A stretch of DNA of 64,000 bases from Micavibrio aeruginosavorus EPB (GTDB taxonomy: Bacteria > Pseudomonadota > Alphaproteobacteria > Micavibrionales > Micavibrionaceae). Position 1 is the stretch's first letter. The number at the start of each line of letters is the position of its first letter. This document shows, in pieces, positions 1 through 8,463 of this stretch. The stretch spans positions 310,001-374,000 of the forward strand of contig NC_020812.1 of assembly GCF_000348745.1 (NCBI RefSeq). Direction: 5' to 3'. The position numbers and the translations under genes are program-made. The notes below the pieces were generated by a model. That model ran no database searches and was not told where the DNA came from. It saw nothing but the letters and a program-made list of their open reading frames with translations.

Positions 1-427
1 TGCGTTTTTCCCATTTTGCATCGTAATCATCAATGCTGCGCCATGTGAAAGTGCGGACATCCTTGATCGTTACCATCGGCCCATCGATGTCGGCGGAGAC
101 GATGTTTGCAACCTCGGGCATCCAGTAACGATAATTTTGTGGTTTGATCGACGTCCACCACATGAGTGCCAGCGCCATGGCGACCATAAATACGCCCGTT
201 GCCAACGGTCGGCGCCATGTGAACAACGCGTAATAAAGCGTAGCCGCGACATAACTGACCCAAAGGCTGGCGGCAAGCCAGCTGCCATCGCCCAGGCCGA
301 ACAGTCCCTGAAACGGTGCGCGGTACCACAATGCCATTCCCACCAAAATGGATGGGATCAAGATTGTAAGGGTCAGGCCAGCTGAGCGGAGAGTGGCGAG
401 GATTTTATTTCTTCTGTTTGACGGCAT
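1..427 (-). CDS. DUF4105 (Lnb N-terminal periplasmic domain) membrane protein, 3' part cut off
   Basis: The frame is open from an ATG at 427 to the window edge (142 codons visible) and starts MPSNRRNKILATLRSAGL. Three hydrophobic segments at about residues 13-30, 44-64 and 70-85 are followed by the periplasmic motif DVRTFTWRSIDDYDAKWEKR, which fits the conserved entry of the DUF4105 family. That family is named after a lacto-N-biosidase-associated domain and its enzymatic role is unclear. The start overlaps the end of the upstream lipoprotein gene by 23 bp, so the two are probably translated together. The Shine-Dalgarno sequence is weak, which suits coupling. Family assignment is fairly sure; function is unknown. 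Confidence 0.75.
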   Translation of the reverse strand, partial: MPSNRRNKILATLRSAGLTLTILIPSILVGMALWYRAPFQGLFGLGDGSWLAASLWVSYVAATLYYALFTWRRPLATGVFMVAMALALMWWTSIKPQNYRYWMPEVANIVSADIDGPMVTIKDVRTFTWRSIDDYDAKWEKR

Positions 428-1691
428 ATTCGGTCCAGTTGCATTTCTCTGCGATCAGCGGATTCATGCGGTCACGGTTTAGGCCGTTGGTCATGAGGGC
501 GATGACGCGATCATCATCCTGATACCCGACATGGGCCTCCAGCGGGTTGGCAAATTCGGTGACGCCCAGCAAATCTTTCGGGTGGGCGATGTTCATATCG
601 ATATTGATGATTTCCGGGCAATAGCGGCTATCAATATAAGAATCGGCGTAATCCGGCGGGATGGGGTAGCTGAGGATGTCATTCGGGTCGCTGAAGGCGA
701 CGATACGGACTTTGCCGACCAGACGTTCATTGTAATGCGTGCCGTTTGGCTGGCAATATTGGTCTGTAACGCCCGTGGTTCCGGATTTTTCCTGCCCCAC
801 CTGTAAAAGCGGCAATTGGTTCGCCATCATAAACACGGTGATCGTTTCGTTCTGCAATGTGGCGTTCAGCCCGTCCAGTTTTTTGCATTCGTCGCAATTT
901 TCGCGATCGGCGGCAAAGCGGTTGAGTGTGTCGATGGTGATGCGGCTGCCCAGGCTGTGCGTGATGATGTAAAAATCATCCTGTTTGATGTTGGTGGCGA
1001 TGCTGTTGTCATAGGCGTTGCAGTAATGACGCCCTTTGTCCGGCATGCTATCCCACGACCCACGGAAGGCCCAGCAAACAGACTGCCCGACCGATTTGTC
1101 AATCAGCCCTTTTTTGAGGCCTTCGTAAACCAGCAGGTCCGGCACCGTGGCGTTCATGAATCTCTTTAATGATTTGTTCAATCCGGCGCGGCGGTAATTA
1201 TAGGCTTCGGAATCGTCAAAGGCGATGACCTCCTTGTCCATTTCACCGATCCCCGACCAGGTCAGTTCGTAAAACAGAAATTCGCGGTCGCTGGTGCTGG
1301 AAAAATGGCGCGATACGCGCAATGTGCCGGCATCTTCCCCACCATCGGGGGCGTTGGTCAGGGTGATGTCCTTGATGGTCGGGTCCATACTGTCCAGGCC
1401 CAGCGACGCGGCCAGCTTTTCACGCAAACGGGCGGAATATCCGGGCAGGTGTTTGCTGATCCCATGCACCATAAGAACTTTTGTCGTGCCGGGGGTTCCG
1501 GTGACGGCCTTGTGCGCCACGCTGTCTTCAATGCCATCAAAGGCCGGGCCGGCAATTTCGCACAGGCGCGTGTCTTCGGCGTTGTCCTTTTTCTCCATAA
1601 TGGCCTCGGTCACGCCCTTGGCAATCGAACTGCACCCGGTCAGTGGTGTGACCAGGGCGCACAAAGCGAGGCAGAGAAGTGTTTTTTTCAT
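405..1691 (-). CDS. lipoprotein with alpha/beta-hydrolase (lipase-like) fold
   Basis: Encodes 428 aa from MKKTLLCLAL. A longer in-frame extension upstream lacks a signal peptide at its start, so this ATG was chosen. The N-terminus is a lipoprotein signal with lipobox LTGC (lipidated Cys20). KVLMVHG near residue 71-77 is an oxyanion-type HG strand. YIITHSLGSR places a nucleophile-elbow serine at 246, and a later AHVGYQDDD segment could hold the catalytic His. This is the layout of a lipase or esterase anchored at the cell envelope. The substrate cannot be read from the sequence. It forms an overlapping pair with the DUF4105 gene, suggesting a shared envelope role. No close named family was recognised. 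Confidence 0.7.
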   Translation of the reverse strand: MKKTLLCLALCALVTPLTGCSSIAKGVTEAIMEKKDNAEDTRLCEIAGPAFDGIEDSVAHKAVTGTPGTTKVLMVHGISKHLPGYSARLREKLAASLGLDSMDPTIKDITLTNAPDGGEDAGTLRVSRHFSSTSDREFLFYELTWSGIGEMDKEVIAFDDSEAYNYRRAGLNKSLKRFMNATVPDLLVYEGLKKGLIDKSVGQSVCWAFRGSWDSMPDKGRHYCNAYDNSIATNIKQDDFYIITHSLGSRITIDTLNRFAADRENCDECKKLDGLNATLQNETITVFMMANQLPLLQVGQEKSGTTGVTDQYCQPNGTHYNERLVGKVRIVAFSDPNDILSYPIPPDYADSYIDSRYCPEIINIDMNIAHPKDLLGVTEFANPLEAHVGYQDDDRVIALMTNGLNRDRMNPLIAEKCNWTEYAVKQKK

Positions 1692-1765
1692 GATGGGTAC
1701 CGATGGGGTGGGGCGTCTGGGCGATTGCGCAAAATTATGCTGGTTATCAGGGCAATTCGCAAATG

Positions 1766-1794
1766 AAAACCCCACCGTATGATGGTGGGGTTTT
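1766..1794 (-). terminator. intrinsic terminator
   Basis: An 11-bp perfect stem (AAAACCCCACC paired with GGTGGGGTTTT) around a 7-nt loop, with T-runs on both strands. It lies just downstream of the 160-aa minus-strand gene ending at 1812. Confidence 0.85.
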
Positions 1795-1811
1795 CTGTAA
1801 TCTTGCTGGTT

Positions 1812-2294
1812 CTACATGGCCGGCGTATTCATGCTCGGTGCCGTTGGGGCTGGCCTGTTGTCCGGGGCCATGTCTGGCGCGGCGCTGCCCGGGTTTTGAT
1901 AGGCGCCGGTGGCGCTTTGGTTGAAATGGTTACCAATCACGCCGCGTTCGCTGGGGCCCAGTTGATCCTGATTTTTCCAGGCTTCCATTTTTGCGGCCAC
2001 ATCGTCGGCCTCCTGGGTCCATGCGGTGCCAGCGGCGGGCAGGCTTTCGATCATGTTGATCAAATCCTGTTCGTTCGACTGGTTTTGAAAATCCTGAATG
2101 GCCTTTTCGCCTTCGGGGGTAATTTCGGTGCCGGGCGCGGGCAAATCGACCGTTGGGTCGAAATCATCGCCATGCTGTTCCAGCGCTTCAATCGTTTGTT
2201 CCCCGGCCTCGTTCATTTCGGATCCGGGTGGTGCAATGTCATTCAAGTGGTTTACCAGTTCTTCTGCACTCATCTCCGCCAGATCTTTGGCCAT
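1812..2294 (-). CDS. small acidic protein with three internal repeats
   Basis: Encodes 160 aa, starting MAKDLAEMSAEELVNHLND, with a good ribosome site (GAGGGG) 9 nt ahead of the ATG. No signal peptide or membrane segment is seen. Residues 17-40, 49-71 and 82-108 are three copies of one unit with a period of about 34 residues, of the form (L/P)APGTE(I/M)TxEGExAIxxFxxQ. The tail is rich in Pro, Ala and Met and looks disordered. The gene is single, with its own terminator. I recognise no family. The repeats suggest a small helical repeat or binding protein, which is inference. Confidence 0.7.
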   Translation of the reverse strand: MAKDLAEMSAEELVNHLNDIAPPGSEMNEAGEQTIEALEQHGDDFDPTVDLPAPGTEITPEGEKAIQDFQNQSNEQDLINMIESLPAAGTAWTQEADDVAAKMEAWKNQDQLGPSERGVIGNHFNQSATGAYQNPGSAAPDMAPDNRPAPTAPSMNTPAM

Positions 2295-2427
2295 GGTTTT
2301 GTCCCCTCTGCTCTGATCTTTTTTCGGTTTTTCGCGACCGTGCCCTCAATCTACGCCTAAAGGATGAGGGTCTGATTAAAAAAGCCCGGCTTTTTAGGTA
2401 TTTTTATTGCCTTTTGCCGAGGGTAAG

Positions 2428-2456
2428 AAAAAACCCCGCATTTCTGCGGGGTTTTT
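2428..2456 (-). terminator. intrinsic terminator
   Basis: Stem AAAAACCCCGCA / TGCGGGGTTTTT with a TTTC loop, 15 nt past the stop of the YcaC-type gene on the minus strand. Confidence 0.85.
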
Positions 2457-2471
2457 GAAGGAGCGACGGGC

Positions 2472-3101
2472 TTAGGCGGCCTGTTTACCGCGGCTTGCAT
2501 AGCTGTTCATCAGGTTGCGGTAGTTCGGAATGTGGTTGGAAAACAACGTTCCCAGCCCCTCGACATCATTGCGCCAGTCGCGATGCAGTTCGCACGCCAC
2601 CGCAAACCAGTTCAACGGCTGGGCCCCGGCCTGCACCATGCGCATCAGGGCGGCATCGCGCGTGTCCTTGTTGAACGTGCCCGATGCATCGGTGACGATG
2701 AACACGTCAAACCCTTCTTCAATCGCGGAAAGGGCGGGGAAGGCCACGCACACTTCGGTCACCACACCGGCGATGATCAATTGTTTTTTACCGGTGGCTT
2801 TGACGGCTTTCACGAAATCGTCATTGTCCCATGCGTTAATCTGACCCGGGCGGGCGACATAGGGCGTGTTCGGGAACATGTCTTTCAATTCCGGAACCAG
2901 CGGGCCGTTGGGGCCGTTTTCAAAGCTGGTGGTCAGGATGGTTGGTAATTTGAAATATTTGGCGATGTTTGCAATCGCCAGAACATTGTTCTTGAATTCA
3001 TTCGGCGTGTAATCCTGAACCAGATTGATCAATCCGGTCTGGTGATCGACCAGCAGGACGGCGGCGTTGTTTTTATCAAGTTTTTTATATGTCGGATTCA
3101 T
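2472..3101 (-). CDS. ycaC: YcaC-type isochorismatase-family hydrolase
   Basis: Encodes 209 aa, the usual length for YcaC. The cysteine-hydrolase signature is visible: Asp19 in VLLVDHQTG, the YVARPGQINAW loop, and the nucleophile Cys118 in IAGVVTEVCVAFPAL. Members are small-molecule hydrolases of uncertain substrate; E. coli YcaC is an uncharacterised octamer. The Shine-Dalgarno sequence AAAGGAC precedes the ATG. A pirin gene lies 60 bp upstream on the same strand, so the two may be co-transcribed from the divergent promoter at 4.1 kb. The family is sure, the reaction is not. Confidence 0.9.
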   Translation of the reverse strand: MNPTYKKLDKNNAAVLLVDHQTGLINLVQDYTPNEFKNNVLAIANIAKYFKLPTILTTSFENGPNGPLVPELKDMFPNTPYVARPGQINAWDNDDFVKAVKATGKKQLIIAGVVTEVCVAFPALSAIEEGFDVFIVTDASGTFNKDTRDAALMRMVQAGAQPLNWFAVACELHRDWRNDVEGLGTLFSNHIPNYRNLMNSYASRGKQAA

Positions 3102-3162
3102 GGTGTCTGTCCTTTAAGGGATGGTGGGTTGAAACAACTTGGTTTGATTTCATCGGCGGCCG

Positions 3163-4044
3163 TTAAAAGCGCCCGGCGCGGTAATCGTCAAAGGCCTGCC
3201 GGATTTCGTCTTGGGTGTTCATGACGAACGGGCCGTATCCGGCGATGGGTTCATCAATCGGTGCGCCGTTCAACAACAGGATTGCTGTGTCTTTCGTTGC
3301 TTCCAATAATATATCCTCGCCAGCCAGTTCAAACAGGGCCAGGTCGCGGGGTTGCAATGTTTTCAGGCCGTTAACCCGCACTTCGCCGCGTAAAACCAGC
3401 GCCATGGTGGTGAAATCATCGGGCAGGGACAAGGACGTTGTGCCGCCCGCCTGCAGTCGCATGTCAAAGACATTGATCGGCGTGAAGGTGCGGGCGGCTC
3501 CGCGCGTGCCGTTATAATCACCGGCAATCACACGCAACGTTCCCGCTTCGCCGGGCAGGGAGATCACCGGGATCTGCGCCTTCGCCAGTTCCTGATAGGC
3601 GGGCGCGGTCATTTTATCCTTCGCGGGCAAATTGACCCAGAGCTGGATCATCTCCAACACGCCACCGCGCGCGGTGAAATCGCGTCCGTGCATTTCTTCG
3701 TGCAGGATACCGCGCCCGGCGGTCATCCACTGCACATCGCCGGGGCCGATTTTGCCGCTGTTTCCGGCGTTATCGCTGTGCTCCACCTCGCCTTCATACA
3801 CGATGGTGACTGTTTCAAAGCCGCGGTGCGGGTGTTGTTCAACCCCGCGCGGACGGTCGGATGGTTCAAACATCGCCGGGCCGGCATAATCCAGCATCAG
3901 GAACGGGCTGACATCCGCGCCATGGGTGTTGTACGAAAACATTGTCGTGACGGGGAAGCCATCGCCAACCCAGTGGGCTTGGGTGTTGCGAATGATACGC
4001 TTTATCGCTTTGGGTGTGGCCGGGGTCATTTTTTGCGCTTTCAT
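3163..4044 (-). CDS. pirin family protein (putative quercetin dioxygenase-like)
   Basis: Encodes 293 aa, a bicupin of normal pirin length, with a near-perfect AAAGGAGG ribosome site. The iron ligands of the N-terminal cupin are present: His71 and His73 in HPHRGFETVTI, then His115 and Glu117 in GRGILHEEM. The C-terminal cupin domain follows from about residue 175. Bacterial pirins act as quercetinases or as redox-sensing cofactors; which applies here cannot be told. It is divergent from an HxlR-type regulator, whose likely operator sits between the two genes. A second, distant pirin lies at 10.0-10.9 kb. Confidence 0.93.
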   Translation of the reverse strand: MKAQKMTPATPKAIKRIIRNTQAHWVGDGFPVTTMFSYNTHGADVSPFLMLDYAGPAMFEPSDRPRGVEQHPHRGFETVTIVYEGEVEHSDNAGNSGKIGPGDVQWMTAGRGILHEEMHGRDFTARGGVLEMIQLWVNLPAKDKMTAPAYQELAKAQIPVISLPGEAGTLRVIAGDYNGTRGAARTFTPINVFDMRLQAGGTTSLSLPDDFTTMALVLRGEVRVNGLKTLQPRDLALFELAGEDILLEATKDTAILLLNGAPIDEPIAGYGPFVMNTQDEIRQAFDDYRAGRF

Positions 4045-4090
4045 CGCAGGTCCTCCTTTAAATTTTTGATCTGGAGGATAAGTTAGTGGG

Positions 4091-4117
4091 GTACGATCAT
4101 TTTGTAAGTACGATCAT
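4091..4117. promoter_or_regulatory. probable HxlR-family operator (direct repeat)
   Basis: GTACGATCAT occurs twice, at 4091-4100 and 4108-4117, in the divergent region between the pirin and the HxlR regulator. The stretch between them reads TTTGTAAGTA, which resembles the site described for the HxlR-family regulator YodB. Direct sight is the repeat; the operator role is inference from position. Confidence 0.55.
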
Positions 4118-4143
4118 AAATGATACCGTCAAAGAGAGTGAAA

Positions 4144-4488
4144 ATGGCCAAAACCAAGGAAAAATCCGTATCGTGCCCGGTGGAAGTGACGTTGGCGGTG
4201 ATGGCGGGGCGATGGAAAATCCTGATTATCCATCAGCTGGTGGACGGGCCGAAGCGGTTTAATCAGCTCCAGCGCGAGTTGGGGGCGATTACCCACCGCA
4301 CGCTGAGCCAGCAATTGCGCGAGATGGAGGAGGATGGTCTGGTCATCCGTACCGATTACGGCGAAATACCACCGCGTGTGGATTACGCCTTGTCGCCGCG
4401 CGGGATGACATTGAAACCCATTCTCAGGGCGATGGAGAAATGGGCGCTGGAGCATGGTGCGGCTGTAATAAATAAATCTAAAAAATAA
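4144..4488 (+). CDS. HxlR-family winged-helix transcriptional regulator
   Basis: Encodes 114 aa from the ATG at 4144, which has an AGAGAG ribosome site; an in-frame ATG at 4120 has none. The family signature is clear: CPVEVTLAVMAGRWKILIIHQL, then RFNQLQRELGAITHRTLSQQLREMEEDGLV. The conserved N-terminal cysteine of CPVE is the redox or electrophile-sensing residue in characterised relatives such as YodB and HypR. Expected to repress itself and the divergent pirin-ycaC genes in response to quinones or aldehydes. The regulator class is sure; the inducer is inferred. Confidence 0.92.
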   Translation: MAKTKEKSVSCPVEVTLAVMAGRWKILIIHQLVDGPKRFNQLQRELGAITHRTLSQQLREMEEDGLVIRTDYGEIPPRVDYALSPRGMTLKPILRAMEKWALEHGAAVINKSKK

Positions 4489-4570
4489 AATCGAATCCTG
4501 ATTGCGGGCTCTGGTCTTTGGCGTCCATATTTTGTATTGTGCGTTGCAGAGGATGTTCCTTTTACAAAAG

Positions 4571-4589
4571 GGGCGGCCATCTCGCCCCG
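4571..4589 (+). promoter_or_regulatory. cioA: hairpin ahead of the cioA ribosome site
   Basis: GGGGCG / CGCCCC with a 7-nt loop, ending 15 nt before the cioA start and directly followed by the GGAAAG Shine-Dalgarno sequence. No U-tract follows, so this is not a terminator. It may shape translation of the oxidase. Confidence 0.4.
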
Positions 4590-4604
4590 GAAAGTGTCTG
4601 ACCC

Positions 4605-5984
4605 ATGGACCTCGATCCCGCCCTTCTGGCCCGCGTTCAATTCGCTGCCAATATTACGTTCCATATTTTATTCCCCAGCATCACCATCGCGCTTGGATGG
4701 ATCCTGCTGTTCTTCAAAACGCGGTTTAACGCGACGAAGGACCAGAAATGGATGGATGCGTATTTCGTCTGGACGAAAATTTTCGCCCTCTGTTTCGCTA
4801 TGGGCGTGGTCAGCGGCATCACCATGTCGTTCCAGTTCGGCACCAACTGGCCGGGCTTTATGGAGACGGTGGGCAATATCGCCGGACCATTGCTGGCATA
4901 CGAAGTGCTGACGGCGTTTTTCCTCGAAGCCACGTTCCTGGGCATCATGCTGTTCGGCTTCCGGCGTGTTCCGGGGTGGTTGCATACCACGGCGACGGTT
5001 CTGGTCGCGGCGGGCACGACATTTTCGGCCTTCTGGATTTTGGCGTTGAACAGCTGGATGCAAACCCCCGTCGGGTTTGAAATGATCCCGAATGACGCGG
5101 GTCATATGCAGGCGCATGCAACGGATTGGATGCAGATTATTTTTAATCCGTCATTCCCCTATCGCATGGTGCACATGTTGCTGGCCTCCGGCTTGACGGC
5201 ATCGTTTCTGGTGGCGGGCATTTCCGCCTATCGCTGGTTCCGCAATGACCGGGCTCCGGCTGTGCTGGCCGCGTTGCGCACGGGCGTGACGATTGCCGCC
5301 ATCCTGATCCCGATTCAGATTTATGCGGGCGATCTGCATGGTTTGAACACGCTGGAGCACCAGCCGCAAAAAGTGGCGGCGATGGAAGGGCTGTGGGAAA
5401 CCCGCGAAGGGGCACCCTTGGTCCTGTTCGCCATGCCGAATGAAGAAACGCGGACAAACGATTTCGCCATTGAAATCCCCAATCTGGCCAGCCTGATCCT
5501 GACCCATCATATGGATGGGGAATTGAAGGGGTTGAATGAATTTGTTGGCAATCATCCGCCTGTGGCCCCGGTCTTTTGGGCGTTCCGCATCATGGTGGGG
5601 ACGGGCATTTTGATGCTGGTCCTGTCATGGGCGGCGGCCTTTTACCTGTGGCGCAAGGGCGATATGCCGAAACTGCTGACCTTTGCCATGATCCCGATGG
5701 CGTTTTCGGGGTGGGTGGCCACGGTGGCCGGATGGTATGTCACCGAAATCGGGCGTCAACCGTGGCTGGTCACCGGCGTGTTGCGGACCGAGGATGCTAT
5801 CTCCGCCGTTCCCGCGCCGATCATCGGGATCAGCCTGTCCATGTATCTGGCGGTGTATGCCGCGTTGTTGGTCGCCTTTATTGGCACGCTGCTGTACATC
5901 GCGCGTAAGGCGGGGACGCAAACACAAACGGTACAAACACCGCCGGCCTCTGGTCAGGCGATTGTTGAAGCCATCGCGGAATAA
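4605..5984 (+). CDS. cioA: cytochrome bd-type (cyanide-insensitive) quinol oxidase subunit I
   Basis: Encodes 459 aa with about nine membrane helices. Subunit I of the bd oxidase takes electrons from quinol and reduces O2 at hemes b558, b595 and d. Visible ligands are His20 (TFHILFPS), His190 (YRMVHMLL) and Met330 (FRIMVG), with Glu100 and Glu108 for the proton path, plus the hallmark GWYVTEIGRQPW at 376-387. The protein is about 60 residues shorter than E. coli CydA because the Q-loop is short, which is the CioA/CydA-S subtype. It is followed 12 bp later by cioB. No cydX-like gene is seen after cioB. Confidence 0.96.
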   Translation: MDLDPALLARVQFAANITFHILFPSITIALGWILLFFKTRFNATKDQKWMDAYFVWTKIFALCFAMGVVSGITMSFQFGTNWPGFMETVGNIAGPLLAYEVLTAFFLEATFLGIMLFGFRRVPGWLHTTATVLVAAGTTFSAFWILALNSWMQTPVGFEMIPNDAGHMQAHATDWMQIIFNPSFPYRMVHMLLASGLTASFLVAGISAYRWFRNDRAPAVLAALRTGVTIAAILIPIQIYAGDLHGLNTLEHQPQKVAAMEGLWETREGAPLVLFAMPNEETRTNDFAIEIPNLASLILTHHMDGELKGLNEFVGNHPPVAPVFWAFRIMVGTGILMLVLSWAAAFYLWRKGDMPKLLTFAMIPMAFSGWVATVAGWYVTEIGRQPWLVTGVLRTEDAISAVPAPIIGISLSMYLAVYAALLVAFIGTLLYIARKAGTQTQTVQTPPASGQAIVEAIAE

Positions 5985-5996
5985 GGGAGAGACACC

Positions 5997-7004
5997 ATGG
6001 AAATTTTTGCAAACGGACATTGGTTGCCTCTGGCCTTCGCGGGGCTGATGGGCTTGTCGATGCTGATCTACGCCGTTCTGGATGGTTATGATCTGGGGGT
6101 CGGCATTTTGATGCAGGCGGCGGATGAGGCGGAGAAAGACCGCATGATCGCGTCCATCGGCCCGTTCTGGGATGCCAATGAAACGTGGCTGGTTCTGGGC
6201 GTGGGGTTGCTGTTGGTGGCGTTTCCGATGGCACACGGGATTATTCTGTCCAGCCTGTATCTGCCCGTGGCCTTGATGCTGATTGGTCTGATCCTGCGCG
6301 GGGTGGCGTTTGATTTCCGGGCCAAGGTCAGTGCCGCACATAAGGGCATCTGGAACAATTTGTTCTTTGGTGGCTCGCTGCTGACGGCAGTATCACAAGG
6401 GTATATGCTCGGCTCTTATATCCTCGGCTTTGACACGGGGTGGGGCCCGGTGGCCTTTGCCTTGTTGACTGGCGTATGTGTGGCGTTTGGTTATTGCCTG
6501 ATCGGCGCGTCATGGCTGCTGATGAAAACCGAGGGTGATTTGCAGAAAAAAGCATCCCGCTGGGCGCGCATCGCCTTGTGGGGAACGTTTGCGGGCATCA
6601 CGCTGGTGTCCATTGCCACACCGTTGGTCAGCGAACGCATCTTTGATAAGTGGTTTACGTTCCCGAACGTGTTGTTGCTGGCCCCGATTCCGGTCATGAC
6701 CGGGTTGTTGGTGATTGGGCTGGAAACGGCGTTGCGTCGCCTGCCGCGCCCGGATGATCATTGGTGTTGGTTGCCGTTTGTGGCGACCATTTGCCTGTTC
6801 GTGCTGTGCTTCCATGGGTTGGCGTACAGCTTCTATCCGTACATCGTGCCGGACAAATTGACGATCGTGGATGCGGCCAGTGCGCCGGAATCGCTGATGA
6901 TCATTCTGGTCGGGGCGTTGATCGTTCTGCCCGTGCTGATCGGCTATACCTTCCTGGCGTATAAAATCTTCCACGGGAAAAGCAGGGATTTGCATTACGA
7001 TTAA
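5997..7004 (+). CDS. cioB: cytochrome bd-type quinol oxidase subunit II
   Basis: Encodes 335 aa, all hydrophobic helices, of the usual CydB/CioB length. The N-terminus is typical, with the LIYAVLDGYDLGVGIL segment, WDANETWLVLGVG, and FDFRAKV. It pairs with subunit I in the inner membrane. The Shine-Dalgarno sequence GGGAGAG lies 7 nt ahead of the ATG. It shares an operon with cioA and ends at a strong bidirectional terminator. High-affinity, cyanide-tolerant respiration suits low-oxygen or oxidative-stress conditions and fits the redox-defence genes on either side. Confidence 0.96.
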   Translation: MEIFANGHWLPLAFAGLMGLSMLIYAVLDGYDLGVGILMQAADEAEKDRMIASIGPFWDANETWLVLGVGLLLVAFPMAHGIILSSLYLPVALMLIGLILRGVAFDFRAKVSAAHKGIWNNLFFGGSLLTAVSQGYMLGSYILGFDTGWGPVAFALLTGVCVAFGYCLIGASWLLMKTEGDLQKKASRWARIALWGTFAGITLVSIATPLVSERIFDKWFTFPNVLLLAPIPVMTGLLVIGLETALRRLPRPDDHWCWLPFVATICLFVLCFHGLAYSFYPYIVPDKLTIVDAASAPESLMIILVGALIVLPVLIGYTFLAYKIFHGKSRDLHYD

Positions 7005-7009
7005 GATGT

Positions 7010-7041
7010 AAAAAAAGCCCCCGTTTTCCGGGGGCTTTTTT
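7010..7041. terminator. bidirectional intrinsic terminator
   Basis: AAAAAGCCCCCG / CGGGGGCTTTTT with a small loop, between the convergent cioB and NAD(P)-binding genes. The stop codon of the minus-strand gene lies inside its T-run. Confidence 0.9.
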
Positions 7042-7651
7042 AATATCCAACGGTAAAGCGCTGGCGGATGTGGGCGGGATGCTCCAACTCGTCGATCAAC
7101 GCGATGGCGTAATCTTCCTGTGATATGCGGCTGGACCCATCTGCCGCAAACAGAACAGAGTCCCCACCCAGGCGGAATGTGCCCGTGCGTTTCCCCGGCT
7201 CGATCATGATAGATGGGGAGATAAAGGTCCAATCCAGGTCCCGTTCCCGGCGCAGGCGGGTCAGGTAGTCCGCGCCCTTGCGGGCCTCGTTTTTCCATTC
7301 GGCAGGAAATTCATCGCTGTCCACCAGGCGCAGGCCGGGTTTGAGATCCAGACTGCCCGCACCGCCAACGGCGATATAGCGTTTCACACCGGATGATTTG
7401 ATCGCGCTCAGTAATCGATCTGGATCAAAGGCGGAGAAGGGCAGACTGCTGATCACCGCCTCATGCCCGGATAGCGTCGTGGACAAGGCGGCCTCATCGC
7501 CGACATCGCCTTTGCGCGCGCTCAACCGTTCGTGGGTTGGCAATGCGTCCGTGTTGCGGACGATGGCCGTGACGCTATGGCCGCGGCTTAACGCTTCGGC
7601 CAGGATTTTTGATCCAATGTTTCCGGTCGCGCCAATCAGTGCAATGTTCAT
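7040..7651 (-). CDS. NAD(P)H-binding atypical SDR (YwnB/BVR-B-like)
   Basis: Encodes 203 aa. The N-terminal Rossmann motif is MNIALIGATGNIGSKI (GxxGxxG), with basic residues after beta-2 (VRNT) that suggest NADP. This is the atypical short-chain reductase family that includes YwnB and biliverdin reductase B, without the classical YxxxK pair. The ribosome site AAGGAG is good. It starts 48 bp after the end of the SDR gene upstream and is probably transcribed with it from the operator-bearing promoter at 8.5 kb. Substrate unknown; a role in electrophile reduction is inferred from context. Confidence 0.88.
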   Translation of the reverse strand: MNIALIGATGNIGSKILAEALSRGHSVTAIVRNTDALPTHERLSARKGDVGDEAALSTTLSGHEAVISSLPFSAFDPDRLLSAIKSSGVKRYIAVGGAGSLDLKPGLRLVDSDEFPAEWKNEARKGADYLTRLRRERDLDWTFISPSIMIEPGKRTGTFRLGGDSVLFAADGSSRISQEDYAIALIDELEHPAHIRQRFTVGY

Positions 7652-7699
7652 GATTGTGGTCTCCTTTCTATAGATGGCGTCGGTGCGGAAGAAACATGC

Positions 7700-8428
7700 T
7701 TATGCATTCAATCCACCATCGACAGTGATTTCAGCACCGGAGATATAGCTGGCCGCTGGCGAGGCTAGGAACGCGGCCAGAGCGGCGACTTCTTCGGGTT
7801 TGCCCAAACGTTTCATGGCTGTGAAGGCTGCGGCGTCCGGGTTGCCCATATCGGTGTCAATCGGGCCGGGCAATATCGAATTAACGGTGATGCTACGTGG
7901 GCCAAGGTCCAATGCCCATGAACGTGTCATGCCATTGACGGCAAATTTGCTCGTGTTGTAGATGCTGATGCCTGGTATAACGGCCCGTTCACCGAGAACG
8001 CTGGACAGGTTGATAATGCGCCCCTTATCCGGCATCACTTTGACGACGGCCTGCGTCAGTATGAAAAGCGATTTCACATTGATGTTGATCGTGCGGTCCA
8101 GCGCATCCATCGGAACATCACCAATGCTGGCGGCACCCTCCATAATTCCGGCATTGTTGACAAGAATATCAATACGCCCGAATTTTTTGACCACTTCATC
8201 GGCAACGGCTTGCATTGTTTCCGGTTTGTTGGCGTCCCCATGGATGACGATGGCTTGACCGCCTGCGGCCTCGATATCTTTTGCGACGGCGTCGGCTTTG
8301 TCTTTTGATGCGCCGTAGGTGATGGCAACGGTGGCACCGTCTTCGGCCAGTTTCTTGGCAATGGCTGCCCCAATACCGCGGGAAGCTCCGGTGACGAGGG
8401 CGACTTTGTTTTCCAGTGGGCGGGTCAT
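7700..8428 (-). CDS. classical short-chain dehydrogenase/reductase
   Basis: Encodes 242 aa. It has the cofactor motif TGASRGIG at about residues 14-21, NNAG, a serine in INLSSV, and the catalytic YNTSK. The C-terminus ends SGAEITVDGGLNA, as in FabG-like and BdcA-like SDRs. Divergent TetR genes commonly control such reductases, and the next gene is a TetR regulator in the opposite direction. The intergenic region carries three copies of the probable operator. Most likely an NADP-dependent reductase for a xenobiotic carbonyl or quinone; a fatty-acid role is unlikely because no fab gene is nearby. Confidence 0.92.
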   Translation of the reverse strand: MTRPLENKVALVTGASRGIGAAIAKKLAEDGATVAITYGASKDKADAVAKDIEAAGGQAIVIHGDANKPETMQAVADEVVKKFGRIDILVNNAGIMEGAASIGDVPMDALDRTININVKSLFILTQAVVKVMPDKGRIINLSSVLGERAVIPGISIYNTSKFAVNGMTRSWALDLGPRSITVNSILPGPIDTDMGNPDAAAFTAMKRLGKPEEVAALAAFLASPAASYISGAEITVDGGLNA

Positions 8429-8463
8429 GTCTTTATCCGTTCTGTAATGCTAAAGGTTAAAAT

